A stretch of DNA of 64,000 nucleotides. It comes from Prevotella sp. (lineage in GTDB: Bacteria > Bacteroidota > Bacteroidia > Bacteroidales > Bacteroidaceae). The translations under genes were made by a program, and so were the position numbers. How positions within the stretch are numbered: position 1 is the stretch's first letter; every line of letters begins with the position of its first letter. Location: assembly GCA_017395215.1 (NCBI GenBank), contig JAFPVW010000076.1:1-64000 (forward strand), written 5' to 3'. Below, piece after piece: positions 26,285 to 35,155 of the stretch. The notes under the pieces were generated by a model that was not told the DNA's origin, did not search any database, and saw nothing but the letters and a program-made list of their open reading frames with translations.

Positions 26285-29200
26285 ATGAAAAGATTATTGC
26301 TTGTGGCCCTTATGGGGCTGATGACTGTCGGTGCCGCTGCCCAGCGCGCGACCGATAAACTGGATCGTGGACTCGTGGCCGTGCCCGGCGCTTCGGGCGG
26401 CAACTTCGTCAGCTGGAAGATTTTCGGCGAGGAGTACTACGACACGGAGTATAACCTCTACCGCGACGGCGTGAAGGTGAACGCCAAGCCGCTGACGGTC
26501 TCGAACTACAGCGACACGGGCGGCAAGGCCACGTCGAAGTACCAGGTGGCGGCCATTGTGCGCGGTGTTGAGCAGGAAAAGAGTGCCGAGGTGGCACGCT
26601 GGGGCGCCCAGTACAAGGACGTGACCATCAAGGGCGTGACCAACCGCAACGGCGCTGACGTGACGTCGAAGTACGAGATCAACGACGTCTCGCTCGGCGA
26701 TGTCGACGGCGACGGCGTGGTGGAGTTCATCATCAAGCGCAACAACACCGGCGGCGACCTCAATACCGCCAACAACAAGACCGACTTCAACCTCTACGAG
26801 TGCTACAACATGAAGGGTGAGCGCCTGTGGTGGATTGACCTCGGCCCGAACATGATGGCCGGTCCCGACGAGCAGTGGGACCTCGTGGCCTTCGACTGGG
26901 ACCAGGACGGCAAGGCCGAGTGCGTGATGCGCGGCGCCGACAACATGATTATCCACACCGCCACGGGCAAGGACATCAAGATAGGCAACATGAACTACTA
27001 CGCCCCGCGCGACGAGTACACCCACCAGGGAGCCGAGTACCTGCTCTATCTGAACGGCTCGACGGGCGAGCCCTACGCCTGGGACGGCTCCGACAACTGG
27101 ACGCCGATGGCCTACCCGCTACCCCGCTTCGAGCAGGGCGAGACCGACTATGCCACCGCCTGGGGCAAGGCCGACACGGGCCACCGCTCGTCGAAGCACT
27201 ACTTCGGCGCACCCTTCCTCGACGGCCGCAAGCCCAGCATCTTCCTCGGCCGCGGCTGCTATACCCGCCACAAGATGTGCGCCCTCGACGTGAACCCCGT
27301 CACCCATGAGCTGACGCAGCGCTGGCGCTGGGACAACAACGCCGGATGGAGCGACCCCTGGTTTGGCAACGGCTTCCACAACTTCCAGATTGCCGACACC
27401 GACTGGGACGGCCGCGACGAGATAGTCTTCGGCTCGATGATCATCGACGACAACGGACAGGGCCTCTGCACCACCGGTCTGGGTCACGGCGATGCCCAGC
27501 ACTGCAGCGACTTCGACCCCTACCGTCACGGTCAGGAGCAGTTCACGTGTAATGAAGATGAACCCGCGTGTACCTATTGGAATGCGACGACGGGCCAGAT
27601 ATACTACCGCCTGCAGTCGACGGGCGACGACGGCCGCGCCCTCTGCGGCAACTTCAGCAACCAGTTCCCCGGCTCGCTGGGCCGCACCACGCAGTCGGGA
27701 CTCGTCTCGACCGTTGCCGACAAGGTGATCGAGGGCGGTCCCGCTACCGGCGACGCCAACGACGCCCTCTACTGGAGCCACCTGAACCAGCGCATCTACT
27801 GGGACGGCGACCTGCTCGACGAGGTGTTCGACTCACCGGGCAGTAACGCCCGCAACGGTGCTGTCTACAAGCCCGGCGGCGGCCGTCTCATCACGTTCGA
27901 CGGCACGAACACCGCCAACTCGTCGAAGAACAACCCCGGAGCCATTGCCGACATCCTCGGCGACTGGCGCGAGGAGGTGGTCATGCGCAACGGCACACAA
28001 GGCAGCCGTACCATCCGCATCTTCACTACCAACACGCCGACCACCTACGGCATCTACACTCTGTGGCACGACCACCAGTACCGCAACGCAATGGTCTGGC
28101 AGTGCGTCGGCTACAACCAGCCGCCCCACAAGAGCTACTTCCTGGGCCAGCTGGAGGGCATCACCGTAGCCCCGCCCCCTCTCACGATGACGGGACGCAC
28201 CGAAGTGGCCAACGGCGGCACCATCGGCGCTGCACATAACGGCCAGCACGTGATGGTCTGCGAGACCGGCGACTCGAAGATTACCGTTGCCGACGGCGCC
28301 CAGCCCTACATGGTGACGTTCAACGTGCCGTCGTGGGTGCAGGGCACGACGAGCAAGATTCTCAACGGCGGCGCCAAGATCAACTACGAATACTACACCT
28401 GCGACGTCAGCGGTGCTGCCTTCACCGGCTCCATGCGACTGGTGAAGCAGGGCGACGGCGCGCTGAACCTGCCGAAGGCCGACATGACCTACAGCGGCGA
28501 GACCAACGTCTGGGCCGGCGCGCTCAACTTCGACGGCACGCTGAAGAACTCGCCCCTCTGGCTGAACCGCTTTGCCGAGCTGAACTCTGACGGCGGCACC
28601 TTCCGCTCCATCAAGATGGACTACGACGCCAAGCTGCGCCCGGGACGTGCCGACCATCGCGGCACCATAACCACCGACTCGCTGCTGCTCGGCTTCGGCT
28701 CGCGCATCGTCTTCGACCTCTATTGCGGCGACATCACCGCCGACCAGGTGAACACCCGCCTGCTGACCGTCGAGACCAAGACGTGGAAGTACGGTCCGAA
28801 GTACCTGACGCCCGTCTTTGAGTTCGTGCTCCACGACGCTGCCGACGGCGAGGTGGCCGAGGGCAAATACCTGATTGGCGAGGCTGAGACCGTAACAGGC
28901 AAGCTGAGCGACATCAAGATAGAAGGCGTAGGCACGAAGAAGAAGGCCGAACTGCTGCTGGAGGACGGCAAGCTCTACCTGAACGTCGCCGGTGTGCGCG
29001 ATGCCGGACTGATTGTCTGGAACGCTGGCGTCAGCAACGTCTGGGAGCTGGCTGGCGACGGTAACTTCACCAACGGCGCCGACCCGACCGTGACCAACGA
29101 CATCTTCGTCAGCGGCGACAAGGTGCGCTTCGACGATACCGCCGCCAAGCAGTCGGTACAGCTGAAGGGTGACATCGAGGCCGACACCATCGAGGTGGAC

Positions 29201-30829
29201 AACACCAAGGCCTACACCTTTGCCGGCACGGGTGCCATCACTGGCAAGTCGGTGCTCGTGAAGCGCGGCTCGGGTATGCTGACCATCGGCAACGACAATA
29301 CCTATACCGGCGGCACCCGCATCTCGGGCGGCATCGTCAGCGTCAAGTCGTTGTCGAACGCTAATCAGGCCGCCGGCAACCTGGGCGCCATGAACACGGC
29401 GGCCTCCAAGTTCGTCATCGAAAACGGCGCTGAACTGCGCACGACGGCAGCCGTCACCCAAGGCTCGGCCATGCAGATGGCCGGCGACGGGGGCGGCATC
29501 ATCAACAACTCGGCCGACTTCATCGTCAACCGTGCCATCACGGGTACGACGCTCACCAAGAAGGGTGCAGGCTGGATGAAGCTCAACGTGGCCAACAGCA
29601 GTCTGAACCGGCTCGTCATCGTGGCTGGCACCGTGCAGTGCGTCAATGCCAACACACCCGCCAAGACGGTCGAGTTCCAGGGCGGTACGCTCAGCGAGAA
29701 CACCGGCACCAGCTACGCCATCTACGTGCCCGAGGGCAAGACCGGCACGTGGAACATGGCCAACCGCTCTACATATAAGAATAAGGTGACGGGCAAGGGC
29801 ACGCTCAATGCCAACTGCGTGACCGAGAAGGGCACCAACTACTACGCCACCCGCACCCCCATACAGTGTAACTTCACCGACTTCGAGGGTGTTCTGAAGC
29901 CCTCGTCGAATGTCGACGATCCCGCCGTGCTGCGCTTCACGATGGACGTTGCCGGCGGTATGCCCAAGGGCACGATGAACATTGCCGCTTCGGTCGAAGT
30001 GCAGAACAGCGGCAAGACCTTCACCATCGGCCGCGTGATGGGTACCGGCAAGCTGGGCGGCAGCTGTACGTTCAGCAACGGCGCCTCGGTAGGTGCCAAC
30101 ACCTGGCAGGTGGGTAACGACGAAGACTGGACGACGACCGTCAAGGTGACGTCGAACGCCAACTTCGTGAAGATAGGTACGGGCAAGGTGAACTGGAACG
30201 GCCTGAGCGACAACACGGGCACGACGACCGTCCGCGAGGGCGAGCTCTGCGTGGGTCTGACCTCAGGACTCGGAACAGGCCGTCTGACCGTTCAGGAGGG
30301 TGCAACGCTCTCGGGTACGAACAGCGTCTCGAAGCCGTTCAACAACGCATCAGTGACCGTCAACGGCACACTGCGTCCCGGCTCTACGGCTGAGGCCACC
30401 TCGGGCAAGCTGCACTTCAGTGGCAAGAATGTCAGCATCGGCAAGACGGGCATCCTCATTATCCGCGCTACGGGCAACAACAGCTCAACGAGCATCGAGG
30501 AAATCGGCACGCTGACCATCGACGGCACCATCTGCATACAGCCCACAGAGGGCAACACGCTGCAGGTGGGCGACGAGATACGCCTCTGGCCGGCAACGGT
30601 CAAGCTGGCCGGCACGCCGCAGTTCGACATGCAGGGCGGCATCACGTGGGACACCAGCCGCATCAGCGAGGGTGTGCTCGTGGTGAAGGACATTGAGACC
30701 GGCATCCGGGCGATTGACAATGCAGGACTGGCCACTGGCAAATACTACGACCTCAACGGCCGTCAGGTGCGCCCGACGGGTAAGGGAGTCTACATTCGCG
30801 GCGGCAAAAAGATTGTCATTACCAAATAA
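26285..30829 (+). CDS. PL11 rhamnogalacturonan lyase with autotransporter-like C-terminal repeats
   Basis: A 1514-residue secreted protein. After the signal peptide (MKRLLLVALMGLMTVGAAAQ; ATG at 26279 is an alternative) residues about 25-620 form a PL11 propeller, which cuts rhamnogalacturonan I. Calcium-loop motifs DVDGDGVVEF, DWDQDGKAEC and DTDWDGRDEI are visible, as is NQPPHKSYFLG at the domain end. The MRGADNMIIH stretch differs from the CKTGPG found in the second PL11 (49089), so the two belong to different subgroups. Residues about 900-1440 are autotransporter-type beta-helical repeats (LVKRGSGMLTIGNDNTYTGG, LTKKGAGWMKL), which usual ~600-residue PL11 enzymes lack. The last 30 residues (YYDLNGRQVRPTGKGVYI...) are a C-terminal tag like those at 46385 and 49089. 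Confidence 0.9.
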   Translation: MKRLLLVALMGLMTVGAAAQRATDKLDRGLVAVPGASGGNFVSWKIFGEEYYDTEYNLYRDGVKVNAKPLTVSNYSDTGGKATSKYQVAAIVRGVEQEKSAEVARWGAQYKDVTIKGVTNRNGADVTSKYEINDVSLGDVDGDGVVEFIIKRNNTGGDLNTANNKTDFNLYECYNMKGERLWWIDLGPNMMAGPDEQWDLVAFDWDQDGKAECVMRGADNMIIHTATGKDIKIGNMNYYAPRDEYTHQGAEYLLYLNGSTGEPYAWDGSDNWTPMAYPLPRFEQGETDYATAWGKADTGHRSSKHYFGAPFLDGRKPSIFLGRGCYTRHKMCALDVNPVTHELTQRWRWDNNAGWSDPWFGNGFHNFQIADTDWDGRDEIVFGSMIIDDNGQGLCTTGLGHGDAQHCSDFDPYRHGQEQFTCNEDEPACTYWNATTGQIYYRLQSTGDDGRALCGNFSNQFPGSLGRTTQSGLVSTVADKVIEGGPATGDANDALYWSHLNQRIYWDGDLLDEVFDSPGSNARNGAVYKPGGGRLITFDGTNTANSSKNNPGAIADILGDWREEVVMRNGTQGSRTIRIFTTNTPTTYGIYTLWHDHQYRNAMVWQCVGYNQPPHKSYFLGQLEGITVAPPPLTMTGRTEVANGGTIGAAHNGQHVMVCETGDSKITVADGAQPYMVTFNVPSWVQGTTSKILNGGAKINYEYYTCDVSGAAFTGSMRLVKQGDGALNLPKADMTYSGETNVWAGALNFDGTLKNSPLWLNRFAELNSDGGTFRSIKMDYDAKLRPGRADHRGTITTDSLLLGFGSRIVFDLYCGDITADQVNTRLLTVETKTWKYGPKYLTPVFEFVLHDAADGEVAEGKYLIGEAETVTGKLSDIKIEGVGTKKKAELLLEDGKLYLNVAGVRDAGLIVWNAGVSNVWELAGDGNFTNGADPTVTNDIFVSGDKVRFDDTAAKQSVQLKGDIEADTIEVDNTKAYTFAGTGAITGKSVLVKRGSGMLTIGNDNTYTGGTRISGGIVSVKSLSNANQAAGNLGAMNTAASKFVIENGAELRTTAAVTQGSAMQMAGDGGGIINNSADFIVNRAITGTTLTKKGAGWMKLNVANSSLNRLVIVAGTVQCVNANTPAKTVEFQGGTLSENTGTSYAIYVPEGKTGTWNMANRSTYKNKVTGKGTLNANCVTEKGTNYYATRTPIQCNFTDFEGVLKPSSNVDDPAVLRFTMDVAGGMPKGTMNIAASVEVQNSGKTFTIGRVMGTGKLGGSCTFSNGASVGANTWQVGNDEDWTTTVKVTSNANFVKIGTGKVNWNGLSDNTGTTTVREGELCVGLTSGLGTGRLTVQEGATLSGTNSVSKPFNNASVTVNGTLRPGSTAEATSGKLHFSGKNVSIGKTGILIIRATGNNSSTSIEEIGTLTIDGTICIQPTEGNTLQVGDEIRLWPATVKLAGTPQFDMQGGITWDTSRISEGVLVVKDIETGIRAIDNAGLATGKYYDLNGRQVRPTGKGVYIRGGKKIVITK

Positions 30830-30858
30830 TGTAGGCAAAAGGGCAAAAATTAAGGGGT

Positions 30859-30896
30859 GATTTTCTTGCGCTATATCAAGAAAATCACTACCTTTG
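30859..30896 (+). promoter_or_regulatory. Promoter overlapped by a perfect inverted repeat
   Basis: CTTG (30865-30868) and TACCTTTG (30889-30896), 20 bases apart, form a good Bacteroidetes promoter for the gene at 30953. The -33 end lies inside a perfect 10-bp inverted repeat, GATTTTCTTG (30859-30868) and CAAGAAAATC (30877-30886). The repeat could be a repressor operator or a terminator hairpin for the PL11 gene that stops at 30829. Confidence 0.7.
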
Positions 30897-30952
30897 CACC
30901 CAAATAACCGAGATTCGACATTATTATTATAACTAATTAAAACAAAAGACTT

Positions 30953-33754
30953 ATGAAAAAACGTTTACTCTTAGCCTTTATGGCAATTAGTGCGTCAATG
31001 TCAAGCTTTGCTCTGAGTCAGGGTGAGTTCGTCTACACTCCGCAGGGCCGCTTCCAGATTACGGGCGCTAACGTGAATGCCAACAGTGCATTCCAGGATT
31101 TTACGGGTTGGACGGTCGTTTCTGCTTCTGCAGAAAAGACGCTGGCCGACAATTTCAACATCAATGCCAATGGCTTTGCTGAGGGTATCAACTCAGTGGC
31201 AAGTCTTGATGCAACAGGCGGAGAGGGCATGCGCTTCAAGTTTGAGCCCACCGATGCCAGCTCTTCATACGTAGTGAGCTACAAGTTGAAGGGTGACGCT
31301 GCAGTGAGCGTTCGTGTAAAGACGGTTGCCGTTAACACCAACCTTGCTCAGGTTTACGGTGAAGCAGCTCCTGAGGAAGAGGGTGGCGAACCCGTCATCA
31401 ATGTGGTGAATACTGCTGAGGAGCTGACCGCTGACTGGCAGACCTTCAACTATGCCATCGTGGGCGACGGCACAGCCCGTACCTACTACATTTCTTTCAC
31501 AGGTATGGCTACCAACATCGAGATTGCCGACGTTCAGATTGCTCCTGCACTGCAGTTCGCCGATCTGCGCCAGCGCGACGCCATGCTTGAGAAGATCAAT
31601 GTCTACAAGAACTGCTACGAGTGGCCTGCTGAGGCGCTTTCCGATATGGCTGTAGACGAGGCTATTGAGAATCTGCAGGCTATTGGCGACGAGAGCGGCC
31701 AGGCCGAGCTCGACGAGCAGATTGCTACTGCCCAGGAGATTCTTGACGAATTCCTGAAGGAATATATGGATGACTATTTTGTTCCTTCAGAGAGCACTGC
31801 TTCTACAGGTGCCAAAGTCGACATCAAGTTCAACACATGGTATGCAAAGGTTCAGAAAGCCAGTACCTGGGGCGACTGGACTTGTCTGCCTGGTGGTCGT
31901 GGTTTCTGGGAGAATGCCGATCAGGGCTGCTCTGACTTAGGTCACTTTCAGAACAGTGGCACTTGGAACAATGGCTCTCCCACGACCCCAATGGGTGTGT
32001 ATATGCAGAAGGATCTCGATGCCGGCTCTTATGTCTTCGGTATTGAGAGTAAGGCAGCTCTTCGTGAGCCCAAGAAGAACGACTGGAACAACGACGATGG
32101 TTTGAAGCCTGCTTACGGTGTGGCATACGTCGTGAAGATTGTTGAGGGTCAGGAGACTCCCGACACGATTGCTTCCGTCGTCAAGGACCTGGATCCCGTC
32201 GTGATGACTCCGTTCTTTGTGACGGCAAAGATTGCTGAAGCCGGGAAGTACGAAATTGGTTTCAAGGCATACTGCAAAGAGTCCCATCAGTCACTGGCAC
32301 TGGGTTCGGTGACATACGTTCACAACGCTTCTCTGTGGGGTAAGAACGAGAACAAGTACAGTCAGGCACAGCTGGGCTACGAGGCCGATGTCCGTGAGCA
32401 GATTACTACTGGCCGCAATGCCCTGACCACTGCCGCTGAGTATCTGGCAGATGCCAGCTATATCTGGGGTAAGTCTGAGCTGCAGGCTTGCGTTGATACC
32501 ATCGCCGGCAAGGTCACCGAGTATGAGGCATATGATCAGGATGCTATCATCGCTACCTTCGACAAGGATTTATATGTAAAGGCAGACCGCACGAAGACGG
32601 CTGAGTCAGGACTTCTGGTTTACGAGGTTTACGACAATGCTGTTCGCGACATTCTTGCTGCCAACAAGAAGTTTGTGGCAGTCAACGACACGCTGAACTC
32701 GATCCAGGCTGCTATTGATGCTGCTGAAGGTACGATGGCTCTGCGCATCTATGACACCGCTACTGGCAAGAATGCGCTGCTGACAGCCATCTCTGAGACC
32801 AAGGTGCTGCAGAACACGATGAAGACCGTGCAGTACAGCGAGGAGAATGCTGCTGCTATCGTTGCTGCCAACGAGGCGCTGAGTGCTGCTATCGACGAGT
32901 TCAAGACCACTATTCCCGCAAGTTCTATTGCTACGCTCGTTGACATCGACTTCGAGGCCGACGCCGTTATTGAAGAGGGTGGAACCACTGGTACTATTAC
33001 AGGTGCTGTTGGTACGATGGAGTTCTCGAATATTGCTACTGACGCAACTGATGCTTATGCTTATCAGCAGGGTATCTGGGATAATGGTGAGCAGAAGTTT
33101 AAGGGTTATGTCCGCGTCGGTAACGGTACGGGTACCGTCACCTTCGACCCGACCGTTGACGGTGCTACTGTTGGCACGAACATCCTCAAGCTGAACTGCG
33201 ACTTCTTCCTCCAGGGACTTTCTGGCCGCTACGTTGGTTTCTATCTGAAGAACGAGGCTGACTCAGTTATTGCTGGTTACTATGCTAACTATTACGACAA
33301 CAAGATTGATGCCACAAGCAATCTGTCGATTGATCTGGGCAGCCTGCAGTATGGCTCTGGTGGTACCTATGCTAACAGACCTCCCGAGGGTGCCGAGGGC
33401 GCTGAGGGTACAGTCTTGGCTAAGAACTCGTTCGAGGTTATCCTCGACTTTGGTGAAGGTTCTATCTACGCTACGACGACATCAGCCAAGGGCGTGAAGA
33501 CAACTGCTAAGCAGGAATTCGACAAGAGCGTTCCCGTTAAGTTTGTGCTCCAGTCAAACTACGTCAACAACGACCGCCGCATCTGGTTCGACAACCTGAA
33601 GATTGAGCGCATCGCCGCCGGTGCTACCGATCCGTTTGTCGATGCTATCCAGGAGGTCGGCACCAGCACCGTCGTGAAGCCCACGAAGGTTCTGAAGGAC
33701 GGCCGCCTCATCATCAACGGCAAGTACGGTCTCAACGGTATGATCATCAAGTAA
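30953..33754 (+). CDS. Large secreted protein of unknown function
   Basis: A 933-residue protein with a clear signal peptide (MKKRLLLAFMAISASMSSFA) that I cannot assign to a family. Residues about 25-200 look like a carbohydrate-binding-type beta-sandwich. Residues about 210-275 and 470-660 are alanine-rich helices of the kind that form helical bundles (TGRNALTTAAEYL, EENAAAIVAANEALSAAIDEF). Between them (about 280-450) is another beta domain with WGDWTCLPGGRGFWENADQG. Residues about 665-890 form a further beta-sandwich. The C-terminus (KVLKDGRLIINGKYGLNG) is a tag shared with 4164 and 6034. Codon use is less GC-rich at third positions than in neighbouring genes, which may reflect high expression. 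It has its own promoter and terminator. Confidence 0.75.
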   Translation: MKKRLLLAFMAISASMSSFALSQGEFVYTPQGRFQITGANVNANSAFQDFTGWTVVSASAEKTLADNFNINANGFAEGINSVASLDATGGEGMRFKFEPTDASSSYVVSYKLKGDAAVSVRVKTVAVNTNLAQVYGEAAPEEEGGEPVINVVNTAEELTADWQTFNYAIVGDGTARTYYISFTGMATNIEIADVQIAPALQFADLRQRDAMLEKINVYKNCYEWPAEALSDMAVDEAIENLQAIGDESGQAELDEQIATAQEILDEFLKEYMDDYFVPSESTASTGAKVDIKFNTWYAKVQKASTWGDWTCLPGGRGFWENADQGCSDLGHFQNSGTWNNGSPTTPMGVYMQKDLDAGSYVFGIESKAALREPKKNDWNNDDGLKPAYGVAYVVKIVEGQETPDTIASVVKDLDPVVMTPFFVTAKIAEAGKYEIGFKAYCKESHQSLALGSVTYVHNASLWGKNENKYSQAQLGYEADVREQITTGRNALTTAAEYLADASYIWGKSELQACVDTIAGKVTEYEAYDQDAIIATFDKDLYVKADRTKTAESGLLVYEVYDNAVRDILAANKKFVAVNDTLNSIQAAIDAAEGTMALRIYDTATGKNALLTAISETKVLQNTMKTVQYSEENAAAIVAANEALSAAIDEFKTTIPASSIATLVDIDFEADAVIEEGGTTGTITGAVGTMEFSNIATDATDAYAYQQGIWDNGEQKFKGYVRVGNGTGTVTFDPTVDGATVGTNILKLNCDFFLQGLSGRYVGFYLKNEADSVIAGYYANYYDNKIDATSNLSIDLGSLQYGSGGTYANRPPEGAEGAEGTVLAKNSFEVILDFGEGSIYATTTSAKGVKTTAKQEFDKSVPVKFVLQSNYVNNDRRIWFDNLKIERIAAGATDPFVDAIQEVGTSTVVKPTKVLKDGRLIINGKYGLNGMIIK

Positions 33755-33788
33755 GCCACTACACTTACGAACTCTTACATAAAGAGAG

Positions 33789-33821
33789 AGAGCCTCCATC
33801 CCCACGATGGGGGCTCTTTTT
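33789..33821 (+). terminator. Rho-independent terminator after the 933-residue gene
   Basis: AGAGCCTCCATC (33789-33800) pairs with GATGGGGGCTCT (33806-33817) through a CCCAC loop, with one G-U pair, and is followed by TTTTT. It ends 24 bases before the CE7 esterase start, so that gene depends on read-through or an unseen promoter. Confidence 0.88.
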
Positions 33822-33844
33822 ACTGACAAGCAACTACCAGAATT

Positions 33845-35155
33845 ATGCGAAAACTACTGTTACTGACCATCGCGGCCTGCTGCTCGCTGCTGAGCCGGGC
33901 CGAGAACTATCCCCACCGTTCGGACTATCTGTGGCTGACGGTGCCCGACCATGCCGACTGGCTCTACAAGACGGGCGAGCAGGCGAAGGTGGAAGTAAGT
34001 CTCTACGTCTACGGCATTCCCCAGGACGTGGAGGTCAGCTACGAGATTGGGCCCGACATGATGCCGGCCACGTCGAAAGGCAAGGTGCAGCTGAGAAACG
34101 GCCGCGCCACCATCAACATGGGGACGATGAAGCAGCCGGGATTCCTGGACCTGCGGCTGACGGCCGCCAACGGCGACAAGAAGTACGAGCACCACGTGAA
34201 GGTGGGGTTCTCGCCCGAACAGCTGAAGCCCTACACGAAGAACCCCGCCGACTTCGAGGCGTTCTGGAACAAGAACCTTGAGACGGCCCGCAAGGAGGTG
34301 AAGAGCGACAAGCTCCTCGTGAAATGCGAGAAGGTGGACAAGTACACCACCAGCGAGTTCGACTGCTACCTGCTGAAGCTGAAGACCGACAGCCGCCACG
34401 CCGTGTATGGCTACCTCACGAAACCGAAGGGAAGCGCAAGCGGCAAATATCCCGTCGTACTCTGCCCGCCAGGTGCCGGCATCAAGACCATCAAGGAGCC
34501 GATGCGCAACACCTACTACGCCAAGAACGGCTTCATCCGTCTGGAGATGGAGATTCACGGCCTGAACCCGGAGATGACCGACGAGCAGTTCAAGGAAATC
34601 TCGACGGCCTTCGACCGTGAGAACGGCTACCTCGAGAACGGGCTCGACGACCGCGACAACTACTACATGAAGCATGTCTACGTGGCCTGCGTACGCGCCC
34701 TCGACTACCTGACGTCGCTGCCCGAGTGGGACGGACGGAACGTGTTCGTGCAGGGAGGCAGTCAGGGCGGCGCACTCTCGCTCATCACGGCGGGACTCGA
34801 CCAACGGGTGACGGCCTGCGTGGCCAACCACCCTGCCCTCGCCGACATGGCGGGCTACTTAGACAACCGCGCCGGAGGCTACCCCCACCTGAACCGGCTG
34901 AACAACATGCTCACCACCGAGAAGGTGGCCACGCTCGCCTATTACGACGTGGTGAACTTCGCCCGCCGCATCACCTGTCCCGTCTTCCTGACCTGGGGCT
35001 ACAACGACAACGTCTGCCCGCCCACGACGAGCTACATCGTCTGGAACCTCATCACTGCCCCCAAGGAGAGTCTGATGACGCCCATCAACGAGCACTGGAC
35101 GACGGAGGCGACGAACTACAGCCAGATGCTCTGGCTGAAAAAGCGATTATTCTGA
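33845..35155 (+). CDS. CE7-type acetyl esterase (acetylxylan esterase family), secreted
   Basis: A 436-residue secreted alpha/beta hydrolase expected to remove acetyl groups from pectin or xylan oligosaccharides. A signal peptide (about 1-20) is followed by an N-terminal beta domain (about 25-120) and then the CE7 domain. The nucleophile serine lies in GGSQGG (about residue 304). The catalytic aspartate is likely in TWGYNDNVCPP (about 380-390) and the histidine in NEHW (about 417). The family motif PVVLCPPGAGI marks the oxyanion side. The last 9 bases overlap the 3' end of the convergent GH28 gene. The start follows a strong terminator by 24 bases. Confidence 0.88.
   Translation: MRKLLLLTIAACCSLLSRAENYPHRSDYLWLTVPDHADWLYKTGEQAKVEVSLYVYGIPQDVEVSYEIGPDMMPATSKGKVQLRNGRATINMGTMKQPGFLDLRLTAANGDKKYEHHVKVGFSPEQLKPYTKNPADFEAFWNKNLETARKEVKSDKLLVKCEKVDKYTTSEFDCYLLKLKTDSRHAVYGYLTKPKGSASGKYPVVLCPPGAGIKTIKEPMRNTYYAKNGFIRLEMEIHGLNPEMTDEQFKEISTAFDRENGYLENGLDDRDNYYMKHVYVACVRALDYLTSLPEWDGRNVFVQGGSQGGALSLITAGLDQRVTACVANHPALADMAGYLDNRAGGYPHLNRLNNMLTTEKVATLAYYDVVNFARRITCPVFLTWGYNDNVCPPTTSYIVWNLITAPKESLMTPINEHWTTEATNYSQMLWLKKRLF

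Noticed and set aside
25849..26358. 169-codon open frame on the plus strand
   Set aside because: It runs through the inverted repeat, the AT-rich core and the PL11 start in another frame, so it is not a single gene.
27833..29461. Open frame of about 542 codons on the minus strand
   Set aside because: Antisense to the PL11 gene at 26285 with valine/histidine-rich composition typical of shadows.
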